Below, piece after piece: positions 37,736 through 45,677 of a stretch of DNA of 64,000 nt. The stretch's first letter is position 1. Each line of letters starts with the position of its first letter. The stretch is from JACCZX01 sp963791315. Its GTDB lineage: Bacteria > Pseudomonadota > Gammaproteobacteria > Burkholderiales > Burkholderiaceae_F. The notes below the pieces were generated by a model. That model did no database searches and had not been told where the DNA came from. It saw only the letters and a list, made by a program, of their open reading frames with translations. A program made the position numbers and the translations under genes. The stretch is from contig CAWBRQ010000002.1 in NCBI GenBank assembly GCA_963791315.1, forward strand, positions 1 to 64,000, read 5' to 3'.

Positions 37736-39750
37736 CGGAACACCAGCACCAGCATCACCAGCAGGGTGACAAAGCTGTACAGCAGATACGTCGTGATGCG
37801 TCCCTGCTGTAGCAGTCCCACTATCCGCGATGCTTTCTCAGCGACACGCGCGATCGGAAGGTACAGCCACCGCCAGAAGTGATCGGTGGCGTCGAGTCGA
37901 TATATTGGCTGCGTATCAAACGGGGTCGGCAGGTGCCGTTCGATGCGGAAAAAAGGTTCGAATACGAGCCGGATTGGCTGACCGAATCCCTCGGCCGTAT
38001 CCTGCATGCGCGCGTTGAGCAGAGGAAAGCCACAATCCCAAGCCGGCGCACGCCGGACTCGACCGTGATAGAGCCTTCGTACGAGTACGTAGGCCAATGC
38101 GAAGCTTGCAGTTACAAGCAGCAGAAACAGCAGCGGACTGTAGCTGGCACGTTCGGGAGCAACTGGCGCCAGAATTAACCAACCGTTAGCGGCAACGGTA
38201 GGTCCCACGCCGCTGCCGACGAGCACTCTTGTGACCGGATCAATCAGTCCAATGACCTGCGTCGGCAGTAGTCCGAGCAGCACGCAACCCGCGGCGAGCC
38301 ACACAAGTCCCACGCGCTCCGAAACCCCTGCATCATGGGAGTGGGCAATGGTCGGTTCTCGCGGTTGGCCAAGAAAGATCACGCCGTAGAACTTGACCAT
38401 CACATACCCGCCCAATGCGGCGACCAGCGCGACGCCGGCCGCGACAACGGGAACCAGCATGTTCACGAAGGTTCCCGGCAGCCCGAGCGTGAACAGAAAG
38501 CTTTGCAGCAACAGCCACTCGGACACGAAGCCATTCAATGGCGGCAGACCCGCCGCGGCAAGGGCGCCCGCTAGGGCGAGCCAACCAACCCACGGCATGT
38601 AGCGCAACACGCCGCCGAGCTTGCCCAGGCTGCGCTCACCGGTGCCGTGCAGCACTGCGCCGGTAGTCAGAAACAGCAGACTCTTGAAGAACGCATGATT
38701 CAGCGCGTGATAGAGCATGGCGGTCAGCGCCAGCGCTGCCATCGCCTCCATCTGGTAGGCGGTAAAGAGCAGCGCAAGCCCCATCGCTACCAAAAGCAGC
38801 CCGATGTTCTCGATCGACGAATATGCAAGCAACCGCTTCATGTCCGTCTGAATCGCACTGAAGACGACTCCGAAGAGCGCAGTGACGAGCCCAAGGATGA
38901 GCGCCAGCACGCCCCACCACCAAAGTTGAATCTGTAGCACTTCGAAACCGATCCGCAGCAGCCCGTAGATCGCTGTCTTCAACATCACACCGCTCATCAG
39001 TGCCGATACCGGCGACGGCGCAGCCGGATGTGCTTCGGGCAGCCAAATATGTAGTGGGACAATGCCCGCCTTCGCACCAAAGCCGAACAGCGCGAGCAGG
39101 AACGCTATCGAGGCCCAAAAAGGCGTCAGTTGCTGCGCCCTCATGTTGGCAAATGTGTAGTCCCCCGTATTGGCCTGCAGCACTCCGAAGCACAGCAAGA
39201 TCGCCAGCGCGCCGATGTGCGCAATCAGCAAGTACAGGTACCCGGCGCGCCGGATTTCCGGGATCGTGTGGTTCGATGTCACTAGAAAGAACGACGACAA
39301 CGCCATCAGCTCCCACATCACCATAAAGACGTAGGCATCGTCTGCCAGCATGATCAGCGCCATGCTCGCGATGAAGACGTGGTACTGCAGGCACAACAGC
39401 CCCGGCGCCGTACCTTCGCCACGACGGAAGTACCCCGACGCGAATATCGAGATGCCCGCAGTGGTGCTGCCGAATAGCAACAGGAAAAAAGCCGACAGCG
39501 CGTCGAGTCGCAGATGAAAAGGCAGTCCCGGTAGGCCGAGCGGAAGCACCGCGATCTGCGGATCCGAAAACAGCGTGGCTAGCGCCGCCATCGCGATCAC
39601 CAGGCTCAGTGCTGCGCCGAGTGGAAACAGCACGCGGGCAACCAGGAAGAAACTGTGCGGACGAACGATCCCAACCGCGCCGACGGTGAGCAAGAGGGCG
39701 ACGGCTGCGAGTATCCAGTCGATCGGCAGCAGCTGCGCCAGAATCGTCAC
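37732..39750 (-). CDS. hyfB: Hyf/NuoL-like antiporter subunit (HyfB-like)
   Basis: 672 residues, the same length as E. coli HyfB. Mrp-antiporter-type protein with about 16 helices. Key stretches are YVFMVMWELMALSSFFLVTS (Glu), FGFGAKAGIVPLHIWLPEAH (Lys), MKRLLAYSSIENIGLLLVAM and YHALNHAFFKSLLFLTTGAV. The C-terminal soluble end has LYHGRVRRAPAWDCGFPL, characteristic of HyfB. It begins with GTG three bases after the metG stop. No separate promoter is visible, so hyf expression probably depends on the metG transcript or on an internal promoter in metG. Confidence 0.9.
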   Translation of the reverse strand: MTILAQLLPIDWILAAVALLLTVGAVGIVRPHSFFLVARVLFPLGAALSLVIAMAALATLFSDPQIAVLPLGLPGLPFHLRLDALSAFFLLLFGSTTAGISIFASGYFRRGEGTAPGLLCLQYHVFIASMALIMLADDAYVFMVMWELMALSSFFLVTSNHTIPEIRRAGYLYLLIAHIGALAILLCFGVLQANTGDYTFANMRAQQLTPFWASIAFLLALFGFGAKAGIVPLHIWLPEAHPAAPSPVSALMSGVMLKTAIYGLLRIGFEVLQIQLWWWGVLALILGLVTALFGVVFSAIQTDMKRLLAYSSIENIGLLLVAMGLALLFTAYQMEAMAALALTAMLYHALNHAFFKSLLFLTTGAVLHGTGERSLGKLGGVLRYMPWVGWLALAGALAAAGLPPLNGFVSEWLLLQSFLFTLGLPGTFVNMLVPVVAAGVALVAALGGYVMVKFYGVIFLGQPREPTIAHSHDAGVSERVGLVWLAAGCVLLGLLPTQVIGLIDPVTRVLVGSGVGPTVAANGWLILAPVAPERASYSPLLFLLLVTASFALAYVLVRRLYHGRVRRAPAWDCGFPLLNARMQDTAEGFGQPIRLVFEPFFRIERHLPTPFDTQPIYRLDATDHFWRWLYLPIARVAEKASRIVGLLQQGRITTYLLYSFVTLLVMLVLVFR

Positions 39751-39753
39751 GAG

Positions 39754-41878
39754 CTACTTCACCCGCATGCCCGGCTGCGCGCCTTGGTGAGGGTCGAGCA
39801 GATAAATCCCCGGATATTGTTTTTCATCGGCGTGGCTTGCCGCGAGCACCATGCCTTCGCTGACCCCGAACTTCATTTTGCGCGGCGCGAGGTTGGCGAC
39901 CAGTACAGTCAACTTACCGATGAGGTCTTCGGGCTTGTACGCAGCTTTAATGCCAGACAACACGTTTCGATGACGACCTTCGCCGGCATCTAGCGTCAGC
40001 CGCAACAGCTTGTCGGATCCTTCGACGTGCTCGGCGTTGACGATCTTCGCGATCCGTAAGTCGATCTTGGCGAAGTCGTCGATCGTGATCGTGTCGGCGA
40101 TCGCAACGCCGCCGGGTAGACGACGGCGCTTCATCGACTGCGTCGGTGGGCTCGAAGAGCGCATCCAGCTGCTTGGGTTCTACGCGGGTCATCAGAGGCT
40201 CGAAAGTGCGAAAATTCATGGTGGGACTCAATGACGCTTTAATCGAGATTGGCGGTGTGATCATTGACCAGTCGAGCGGTTTACGCGCAAGAACCTCTCA
40301 ACGTCTTCTGCGAGCTTCGGAAGCACGGGCTTCAAGAAAATCGTGAGTGCCTTGAAGGCGGCAATTGAAGAAGCGCAAATGTCGGCAGCTGCTGTCTTCG
40401 CTGCGGGATTCTTAGCCAGCCTCCTTGGCGAGTAACCAGGGCTGAAACGAGTCGTTCAGCATTGACTGCAGTCGGTTACCTGCATCGTAGACGCAATGCC
40501 TTGCTGAATTCGCGTTGCTCATAGCAGCTTTGATGTCCTCAGAGACAGCAATCGCGAGTCCGAAACCGCTGACGTTTGCCGGAGAGCCCGCGATCCCCGT
40601 CTCCAGGGTAGGCATGCGGTCGGCGAAATGCTTGGATAGGAACTGTGCGATGCGGCTGGCGATGTTGACGTACTTACCGATCAGGTCGCTGTTGACGCGC
40701 ACCAGAAAATCGTCCGGGTTGAACTCGATATCCTCGACGCGCCCATTGAGCTTCGCTGCCACGTAGTAGCGAAACCACTCCGGATTCATTCCGAGCTGCA
40801 AGTAGCGCAGCGGATCGATGCCGGTGCCGCGGCTCTTGCTCATCTTCTCGCCGCTGACCGTGATAAAGCCGTGCACGTAGATGTTGTCAGGCACCTTGCG
40901 TCCGGAGAATTTCAGCATCGCGGGCCAGAACAACGTGTGGAAGTACACGATGTCCTTGCCGATGAAATGAATCTGCTCGACATCGTCGGCGGCGATGAAT
41001 TCATCGAAAGTACGGAGTTCGCCCTTTGCGCGCGCCTTGCCCTGATCGAAGTACGCCTTCAACGAAGCGAGGTAGCCGGGCAGCGCGTCGAGCCAGACGT
41101 AGAAGTATTTGCCCGGTGCGTCGGGAATCGGAATGCCGAAGTACGGCGCATCGCGCGAGATGTCCCAGTCCGACAGCCCTTTGCCGCCGGCGCCAAGCCA
41201 TTCCTGCGCCTTGGCGTACACCTCGGGCTGCAGCCTCGGCTCGCCATGCCGATTGTTTTCAGCCGTCCAATTCCGTAGAAAATCGACGCACTCAGGGTCC
41301 GACAAGCGGAAAAGAAAGTGCTCGGATGACTTCAGTTCAGGCCGCACGCCCGTCAACACCGAATACGGCTCAATCAGGTCGGTTGGCGAATACGTCGAGC
41401 CGCAGACCTCGCAGTTGTCGCCATACTGATCCTTCGCGCCGCACACTGGGCACGTGCCCTTGATGTAACGGTCTGGCAGAAACATGCCCTTTAGCGGATC
41501 GTAGAACTGCTCGATCGTGCGCGTCGCAATCAGCCCTTTGGCCTTCAGCGCCCTGTAGATCGATTGCGACAGTTCGACGTTTTCCGGCGAATCGGTCGTG
41601 TGCCAGTGATCGAACGCGATGTTGAAGCCATCGAGGTATTGCTGACGCGCGGCGCGCATTTCATCGATAAACACGCGCGGAGTCTTGCCGGCCTTTTCAG
41701 CCGCGATCATGCTCGGCACGCCATGGGCGTCCTCTGCGCAGACGAAGTGGACGTTGTTGCCGCGCATCTTCTGGAATCGCACCCAGATGTCGGCCTGGAT
41801 GTATTCCATGATGTGACCGATATGCGGCCGCCCGTTGGCGTAGGGCAGTGCGGTCGTGACAAACAGGTTGCGCTTCAT
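39754..41878 (-). CDS. metG: Methionyl-tRNA synthetase, frame-disrupted C-terminus
   Basis: Charges tRNA-Met. The N-terminal HIGH-type motif is in ALPYANGRPHIGHIMEYIQA. The zinc knuckle is CPVCGAKDQYGDNCEVCG and the KMSKS loop is SGEKMSKSRGTGIDPLRY. The anticodon region and a C-terminal tRNA-binding (Trbp111-like) domain follow: DDFAKIDLRIAKIVNAEHVE, RHRNVLSGIKAAYKPEDLIG. About 707 residues fits the long dimeric form. Frame changes near 40,400, 40,290 and 40,140 break the stretch between the catalytic core and the C-domain (LTIFLKPVLPKLAEDVERFL is recovered in another frame). ATG 41878 (MKRNLFVTTALPYANG) is chosen over upstream in-frame codons. hyfB follows after three bases. Confidence 0.93.
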
Positions 41879-42016
41879 GGAGCGCGGCATTGTAAGTGCC
41901 GTGCACCATATCCCGCGTTTCTCAGCGGGCGTGTATGCGATAGCCAACGTCGATCTCGGAGGAATTGCGGTTATGTCGGATCGGGCTCAATCTTCCGGTG
42001 CAACTACTTTACCACG

Positions 42017-42552
42017 CTACTCCGTTGTTTCAGGCGCCCACCATGGACCGAACGCTCGTACCGGCTGGCGCTGCTCAGGCGTGAGTAGGCGGCAACCTGG
42101 TCGTGCGTTTCGATGTGCGAGTTGAGATCTGTCGCCTCAACTCATCGACTTTGCGCTGCTGCTCGGTGATCGCGTTCGAGTCGAGCTTGTCGCCGAAATA
42201 CATCTGGCGACGCTTGAACATTTCACCGCGCATTCTGGCCCATCGTGTTCCCGTTCTTGCTGCGGTTCTCGTCATGGATTCTGGTGATTTTGTCGCGCTG
42301 TTCGTCAGTGAGATTCAGTGCAGCAAGCCCAGCGCCGCCACCGTAACCGCCGCCCTGTCCGTACCCGCCCATCAGCCGCCGCGGCCATAGCCGTCCCGGG
42401 GCCGCCGCCCATCATTCCGGGTCCATGGCCGTAACCCGGACCGTAACCCGGGCCATAGCCGGGCCTTTGCTGTGCGACTACGCTGCTGCCGATGGCCGCC
42501 GCGAGCACTGCACCAGCAACAATCGCTGTCAGTTTCGTCCTGCTCAGAGCTC
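42017..42552 (-). CDS. Spy/CpxP-like periplasmic protein, frame-disrupted
   Basis: Merged frames give a signal peptide (TKLTAIVAGAVLAAAIGSSV, then VAQQ), a Gly/Tyr/Pro-rich repeat (GYGPGYGPGYGHGPGMMGGG) and an LTXXQ-type helical part: LNLTDEQRDKITRIHDENRS, RRQMYFGDKLDSNAITEQQR, KVDELRRQ and finally LLTPEQRQPVRAFGPWWAP. The two LTxxQ-like motifs place it with Spy/CpxP periplasmic chaperones and metal-stress proteins. Three indels (about 42,400, 42,240 and 42,100) hide it, and the apparent stop at 42075 is not the true end, which is TAG at 42017. The start is uncertain: in frame only CTG at 42552 is seen; GTG nearby is in another frame. An FNR-type box lies upstream. Confidence 0.7.
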
Positions 42553-42616
42553 ACCTTTTATGGTTCATCGAAGACTCCGTGATATGCCCAGCTTGCGCGT
42601 CTGCTGGTCAAAGGGC

Positions 42617-42630
42617 TTGACGCAGGTCAA
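42617..42630. promoter_or_regulatory. FNR/Dnr-type palindrome
   Basis: TTGAC-GCAG-GTCAA, with the symmetry extended to CTTGAC/GTCAAG (42616-42631). The known FNR/Anr box is TTGAT-N4-ATCAA, and Dnr-like relatives often accept C/G at the inner position. It stands about 65 bases upstream of the Spy-like gene on the minus strand. A TTGACC hexamer lies next to it. The distance to a clear -10 is not standard, so binding is inferred. Confidence 0.5.
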
Positions 42631-42664
42631 GAACGATCACGGTACCTACACCTCGCTGCCGTTG

Positions 42665-42864
42665 GCGGCGCTGCTGGTCTGGCGCTTGGCTTCGGGTTGG
42701 CGCAGCTGATTCACGCTGCGTTTCCCGCGCTGCCGGTACATACGCCGCTGGTCTATGCGGCGCTAGCGGTTGCGCTGTCTGCAGTGATCGGGCTGCTGGC
42801 CGGCGTTCTGCCGGCGCGGCGCGCGTCGCTGCTCGATCCGGTCGAATCGCTGCGCGCGGAATAG
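42665..42864 (+). pseudogene. C-terminal remnant of a MacB/FtsX-type ABC permease
   Basis: The plus frame reads VGGAAGLALGFGLAQLIHAA, FPALPVHTPLVYAALAVALS, AVIGLLAGVLPARRASLLDP and VESLRAE before TAG at 42862. This is the last transmembrane helices and the 'PARRAxxLDPVEALR' tail of FtsX/MacB-type permeases. Only about 66 residues exist. Upstream of 42665 the sequence is the promoter region of the divergent Spy-like gene, so the ATPase and most of the permease are missing. It is either a deletion remnant or a second assembly join near 42,655. The frame is intact to its end. Confidence 0.75.
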
Positions 42865-42930
42865 CGCGATTCGCAAAAAGCGCGGGCTGCGCCACACACC
42901 GTTGGGACGCGGGTAGCGTCGGTATCCTCT

Positions 42931-42947
42931 CTCCTGAGAATCAGGAG
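42931..42947 (+). promoter_or_regulatory. Hairpin covering the ribosome site of the 65-aa gene
   Basis: CTCCTGA-GAA-TCAGGAG is a perfect seven-pair inverted repeat with a three-base loop. Its right arm contains the Shine-Dalgarno AGGAG (42943-42947), seven bases before ATG 42954. If folded in the mRNA it would hide the ribosome site, as RNA thermometers or small-RNA-controlled leaders do. Chance cannot be excluded. Confidence 0.4.
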
Positions 42948-42953
42948 TCACAC

Positions 42954-43151
42954 ATGTCTACACCGTCAGGACCATCGCGCCGTCGCAGCCTCGAGCGCGA
43001 AATCATCGTCGCCGTAATCGTTCTGTATTTGATGATCACGGGTGTGATGGTGACGGTCCATTACATCCAGCCGTCGGGGCAGGAAACAGCGACGTCCTCG
43101 AGCTCGCCTTCCCATAGCGAGCGAAGTGGTGGACCGCCGTCCGCTCGATGA
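42954..43151 (+). CDS. Small single-span membrane protein, unknown function
   Basis: 65 residues: an Arg-rich N-terminus (SGPSRRRSLEREI), one transmembrane helix (IIVAVIVLYLMITGVMVTVH) and a Ser/Pro-rich tail (TSSSSPSHSERSGGPPSAR). It has an ATG with AGGAG seven bases before it. I do not recognise a family. The positive N-terminus predicts the tail in the periplasm. It is 45 bases upstream of the corA-like gene on the same strand, so it may be a partner or simply a leader gene. Confidence 0.65.
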   Translation: MSTPSGPSRRRSLEREIIVAVIVLYLMITGVMVTVHYIQPSGQETATSSSSPSHSERSGGPPSAR

Positions 43152-43196
43152 GCTTTCTTTACGTGTGTCGGCTGGGTTAAAGCTTGGAGAACCGCG

Positions 43197-44168
43197 ATGA
43201 TTCACACCGTTCATAAGATCGGCGAGCAACTGTCTCCCATCGAGGGTCTGCTGCAGCCGGAACACGATGCACACGTGATATGGCTCGAGGTCAATGCGCC
43301 GACCGTTGAAGAAAGTGCAGCTTTGCGCGAGCGCTTCGGGATCGAAACTCGCCCGCAGGCCGGCAACGTGGTGGAGGACGGCGAGTTTCTTTACTTGCGA
43401 TCGCAGCTGATCGAACTGGATACCAATGGCGAGCCGCGGTTTGCAAGCGTCACGTTCGTTCTTGGAGATCGCGTCGTAGCAACGATCAGTGATGATCCCG
43501 AGTTCAGGCCGTTCGGTGCCGTTTTGCAGCGCTGCAAGCGCAGGCCGAGCAATGCTGACAGTCCGAAGGCACTATTGCGACTTTTGCTGCACACGGCTAA
43601 TGACCGTGCGGCCAGCGTCATCGACTACGTCGCCGACGCCCTGGCGCAGACGACAAGCGAGATCTCTGAGATCTCGGACGGTTACGACGCAAAGGGCCGT
43701 GAGCTGGGAGTCAGCGACTTGAGCGAGACGATGCGGGGCTTGAATGAAACGGAGGAGCTGATCTTGCGTTGCGTAGAGGCGCAGCTGACACTCGGACGCT
43801 CGGTACGATATCTGGGTGACGAGGTCGACAATCGCACCGAGCAGGAGCTTCAAGTGCTGGTCAACGAGCTTGCGGGTGATGTAGCGGGCACCAAAGAGCA
43901 CGCGATGTTCCAGCACGAGCGGCTGCGCTATCTGCAGACGGCGGTCACCAACATTCTGAACATCAAGCAAAACGAGATCATCAAGGTGTTTACGATTATC
44001 ACGGCAGTGTTTCTGCCGCCGACGTTGATCGGAACCCTGTACGGCATGAACTTCGCAGTGATGCCGGAGCTGTCGTGGAAGTACGGCTTCATCTACTCGA
44101 TGTGCCTGACCCTCGGCGCCGCGATCCTTCCGCTCTGGTACATCAAGCGCCGTGGCTGGCTGCGTTAG
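43197..44168 (+). CDS. CorA-family divalent-cation transporter (ZntB-like)
   Basis: 323 residues, intact. A cytoplasmic funnel with long helices (RTEQELQVLVNELAGDVAGT, MFQHERLRYLQTAVTNILNI) leads to two C-terminal helices. The pore motif is GMN in LIGTLYGMNFAVMPEL, and the last helix ends LPLWYIKRRGWLR. CorA proteins carry Mg2+, Co2+ or Ni2+; ZntB relatives carry zinc. The MPEL after GMN is as in CorA. Which ion is moved is not decidable. mrp follows after 31 bases. Confidence 0.88.
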   Translation: MIHTVHKIGEQLSPIEGLLQPEHDAHVIWLEVNAPTVEESAALRERFGIETRPQAGNVVEDGEFLYLRSQLIELDTNGEPRFASVTFVLGDRVVATISDDPEFRPFGAVLQRCKRRPSNADSPKALLRLLLHTANDRAASVIDYVADALAQTTSEISEISDGYDAKGRELGVSDLSETMRGLNETEELILRCVEAQLTLGRSVRYLGDEVDNRTEQELQVLVNELAGDVAGTKEHAMFQHERLRYLQTAVTNILNIKQNEIIKVFTIITAVFLPPTLIGTLYGMNFAVMPELSWKYGFIYSMCLTLGAAILPLWYIKRRGWLR

Positions 44169-44199
44169 CGGCGCCGGAGCGTGCATACTTCGCGCACCC

Positions 44200-45285
44200 A
44201 TGAACGTGACCGTTGAACAAGCGCAAGCAGCGCTGCAGAAAGTCGTCGACCCGAATACCGGGAAAGACCTGATGACATCGCGCTCGGCGCGCAATGTGCG
44301 CGCCGAAGGCGGCGATGTCAGCGTCGACGTTGAGCTCGGCTATCCGGCAGCGAGTCAGATCGAACCGATCCGCCGCGCGGTGATCGATGCGTTGAAAGCG
44401 GCGGGCGCGGCCAATGTCAGCGCTAACGTGACGATGAAGATCGTCGCGCACACCGTGCAGCGCGGGCTGAAGGTGATGCCCAACATCAAGAACATCGTTG
44501 CGGTCGCTTCCGGAAAAGGTGGCGTCGGAAAAAGCACAGTCGCGGCCAACCTTGCGTTGGCGTTATCCGCCGAGGGCGCGCAAGTCGGCGTGCTCGACGC
44601 CGACATCTATGGTCCTAGCCAGCCGACAATGCTCGGCATCAGCGGTCGCCCGACGACGGTCGACAACCGCACGCTCGAGCCAATGGAAAACCATGGGCTG
44701 CAGATGAGCTCGATCGGGTTGCTGATCGACGCGGATCAACCCATGGTGTGGCGCGGCCCGATGGTCACGCAGGCACTTCAGCAGTTGCTGACGCAAACCA
44801 ACTGGCGCGATCTCGATTACCTGGTCGTCGATATGCCGCCGGGTACCGGAGACATACAACTCACGCTCGCCCAGCAGGTGCCGGTCACCGGCGTAGTGAT
44901 CGTCACGACGCCGCAGGACATCGCGCTGATGGATGCGAAAAAAGGGTTGAAAATGTTCGAGAAGGTCGGCGTACCGATCCTCGGCATCGTCGAAAACATG
45001 GCGGTGCATGTGTGCAGCAACTGCGGCCACGCCGAGCACATTTTCGGCTCTGAAGGCGGACAGAAGATGGCCACCGAGTATGGAGTCGACTTTCTGGGCA
45101 GTCTGCCGCTCGATATCCGCATTCGAGAGCAGGCGGACTCAGGCCGGCCGACGGTTATCGCCGAGCCCGACAGTCCGGTGGCGCAGAGCTACAAGGAAAT
45201 CGCGCGCAAGGTCGCTGTACGAATCGCCGAGAAGGCAAAGGACATGTCGTTGAAAATGCCGACGATCAAAGTGTCCAACACCTGA
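44200..45285 (+). CDS. apbC: Mrp/ApbC iron-sulfur cluster carrier ATPase
   Basis: P-loop ATPase that carries and delivers [4Fe-4S] clusters. 361 residues, intact. The N-terminal MIP18-like domain is short (VEQAQAALQKVVDPNTGKDL). The deviant Walker A is VASGKGGVGKSTVAANLALA, followed by VLDADIYGPSQPTMLGI and VVDMPPGTGDIQLTLAQQVP. The C-terminal CxxC that bridges the cluster is AVHVCSNCGHAEHIFG. It is a likely supplier of clusters to the hyfI and queG products. In many Betaproteobacteria mrp and metG are neighbours. Here they are close but separated by the Spy-like and corA genes. Confidence 0.92.
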   Translation: MNVTVEQAQAALQKVVDPNTGKDLMTSRSARNVRAEGGDVSVDVELGYPAASQIEPIRRAVIDALKAAGAANVSANVTMKIVAHTVQRGLKVMPNIKNIVAVASGKGGVGKSTVAANLALALSAEGAQVGVLDADIYGPSQPTMLGISGRPTTVDNRTLEPMENHGLQMSSIGLLIDADQPMVWRGPMVTQALQQLLTQTNWRDLDYLVVDMPPGTGDIQLTLAQQVPVTGVVIVTTPQDIALMDAKKGLKMFEKVGVPILGIVENMAVHVCSNCGHAEHIFGSEGGQKMATEYGVDFLGSLPLDIRIREQADSGRPTVIAEPDSPVAQSYKEIARKVAVRIAEKAKDMSLKMPTIKVSNT

Positions 45286-45305
45286 GCCTCACGGCGGTAC
45301 GACCC

Positions 45306-45677
45306 ATGGTTCGGCGACGCTCCTCGGCGCAAATCACGCTGGTGCTGATCGGCACCGTGACTCTGGTGGCCTGCGGCCAGCAGTCGACACCTTCGGCGCG
45401 TGATCATTACGCCTCGCTGGAAGATTGCGCTGCTGACTGGGGCCGCCCGGAAAGCTGCGAGCGCGTGCAAAGCTCCGGTTATCCGGGTGGGTTTCTGTTC
45501 TGGGGCCCGCTGTACGCAGCTGGTGCGCGTAACAATGCACTGAACGACGCGCGGCGCAATGCCAATCCGAACTTTGCCGATCCGGCTCGGCAGGGTCGCG
45601 CGATCGGCTCTTCAACCGCGCCGACTTCGCGCGGCGGTTTCGGATCGTCGTCGCGGTCGTATACATCCGGCGGCTGA
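45306..45677 (+). CDS. DUF1190 (YgiB-like) lipoprotein
   Basis: 123 residues. The signal peptide ends in a lipobox LVAC with Cys23 as the lipid-bearing residue. The mature part has paired Cys in SLEDCAADWGRPESCERV and a Gly/Ser-rich end TSRGGFGSSSRSYTSGG that matches the tail of E. coli YgiB. YgiB and YgiC are paired in E. coli, and the next gene here is YgiC-like, which strengthens the call. The function of DUF1190 proteins is unknown. Its TGA overlaps the next ATG by one base. Confidence 0.75.
   Translation: MVRRRSSAQITLVLIGTVTLVACGQQSTPSARDHYASLEDCAADWGRPESCERVQSSGYPGGFLFWGPLYAAGARNNALNDARRNANPNFADPARQGRAIGSSTAPTSRGGFGSSSRSYTSGG

Noticed and set aside
32611..39750. Active group 4 NiFe hydrogenase (hydrogenase-4)
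   Set aside because: Both Cys pairs of the NiFe site are replaced in the large subunit and no maturation genes are near. Only the scaffold is shared.
32611..39750. Main respiratory complex I operon
   Set aside because: The order B-C-E-F-G-I, the HyfB length of 672 residues and the fused NuoCD without NuoE/F/G/I are those of Hyf/Ehr complexes. The canonical nuoA-N operon is different.
41905..41935. CCCGC/GCGGG hairpin upstream of metG as a terminator
   Set aside because: The stem is short and no T-run follows on either strand, so terminator function is not supported.
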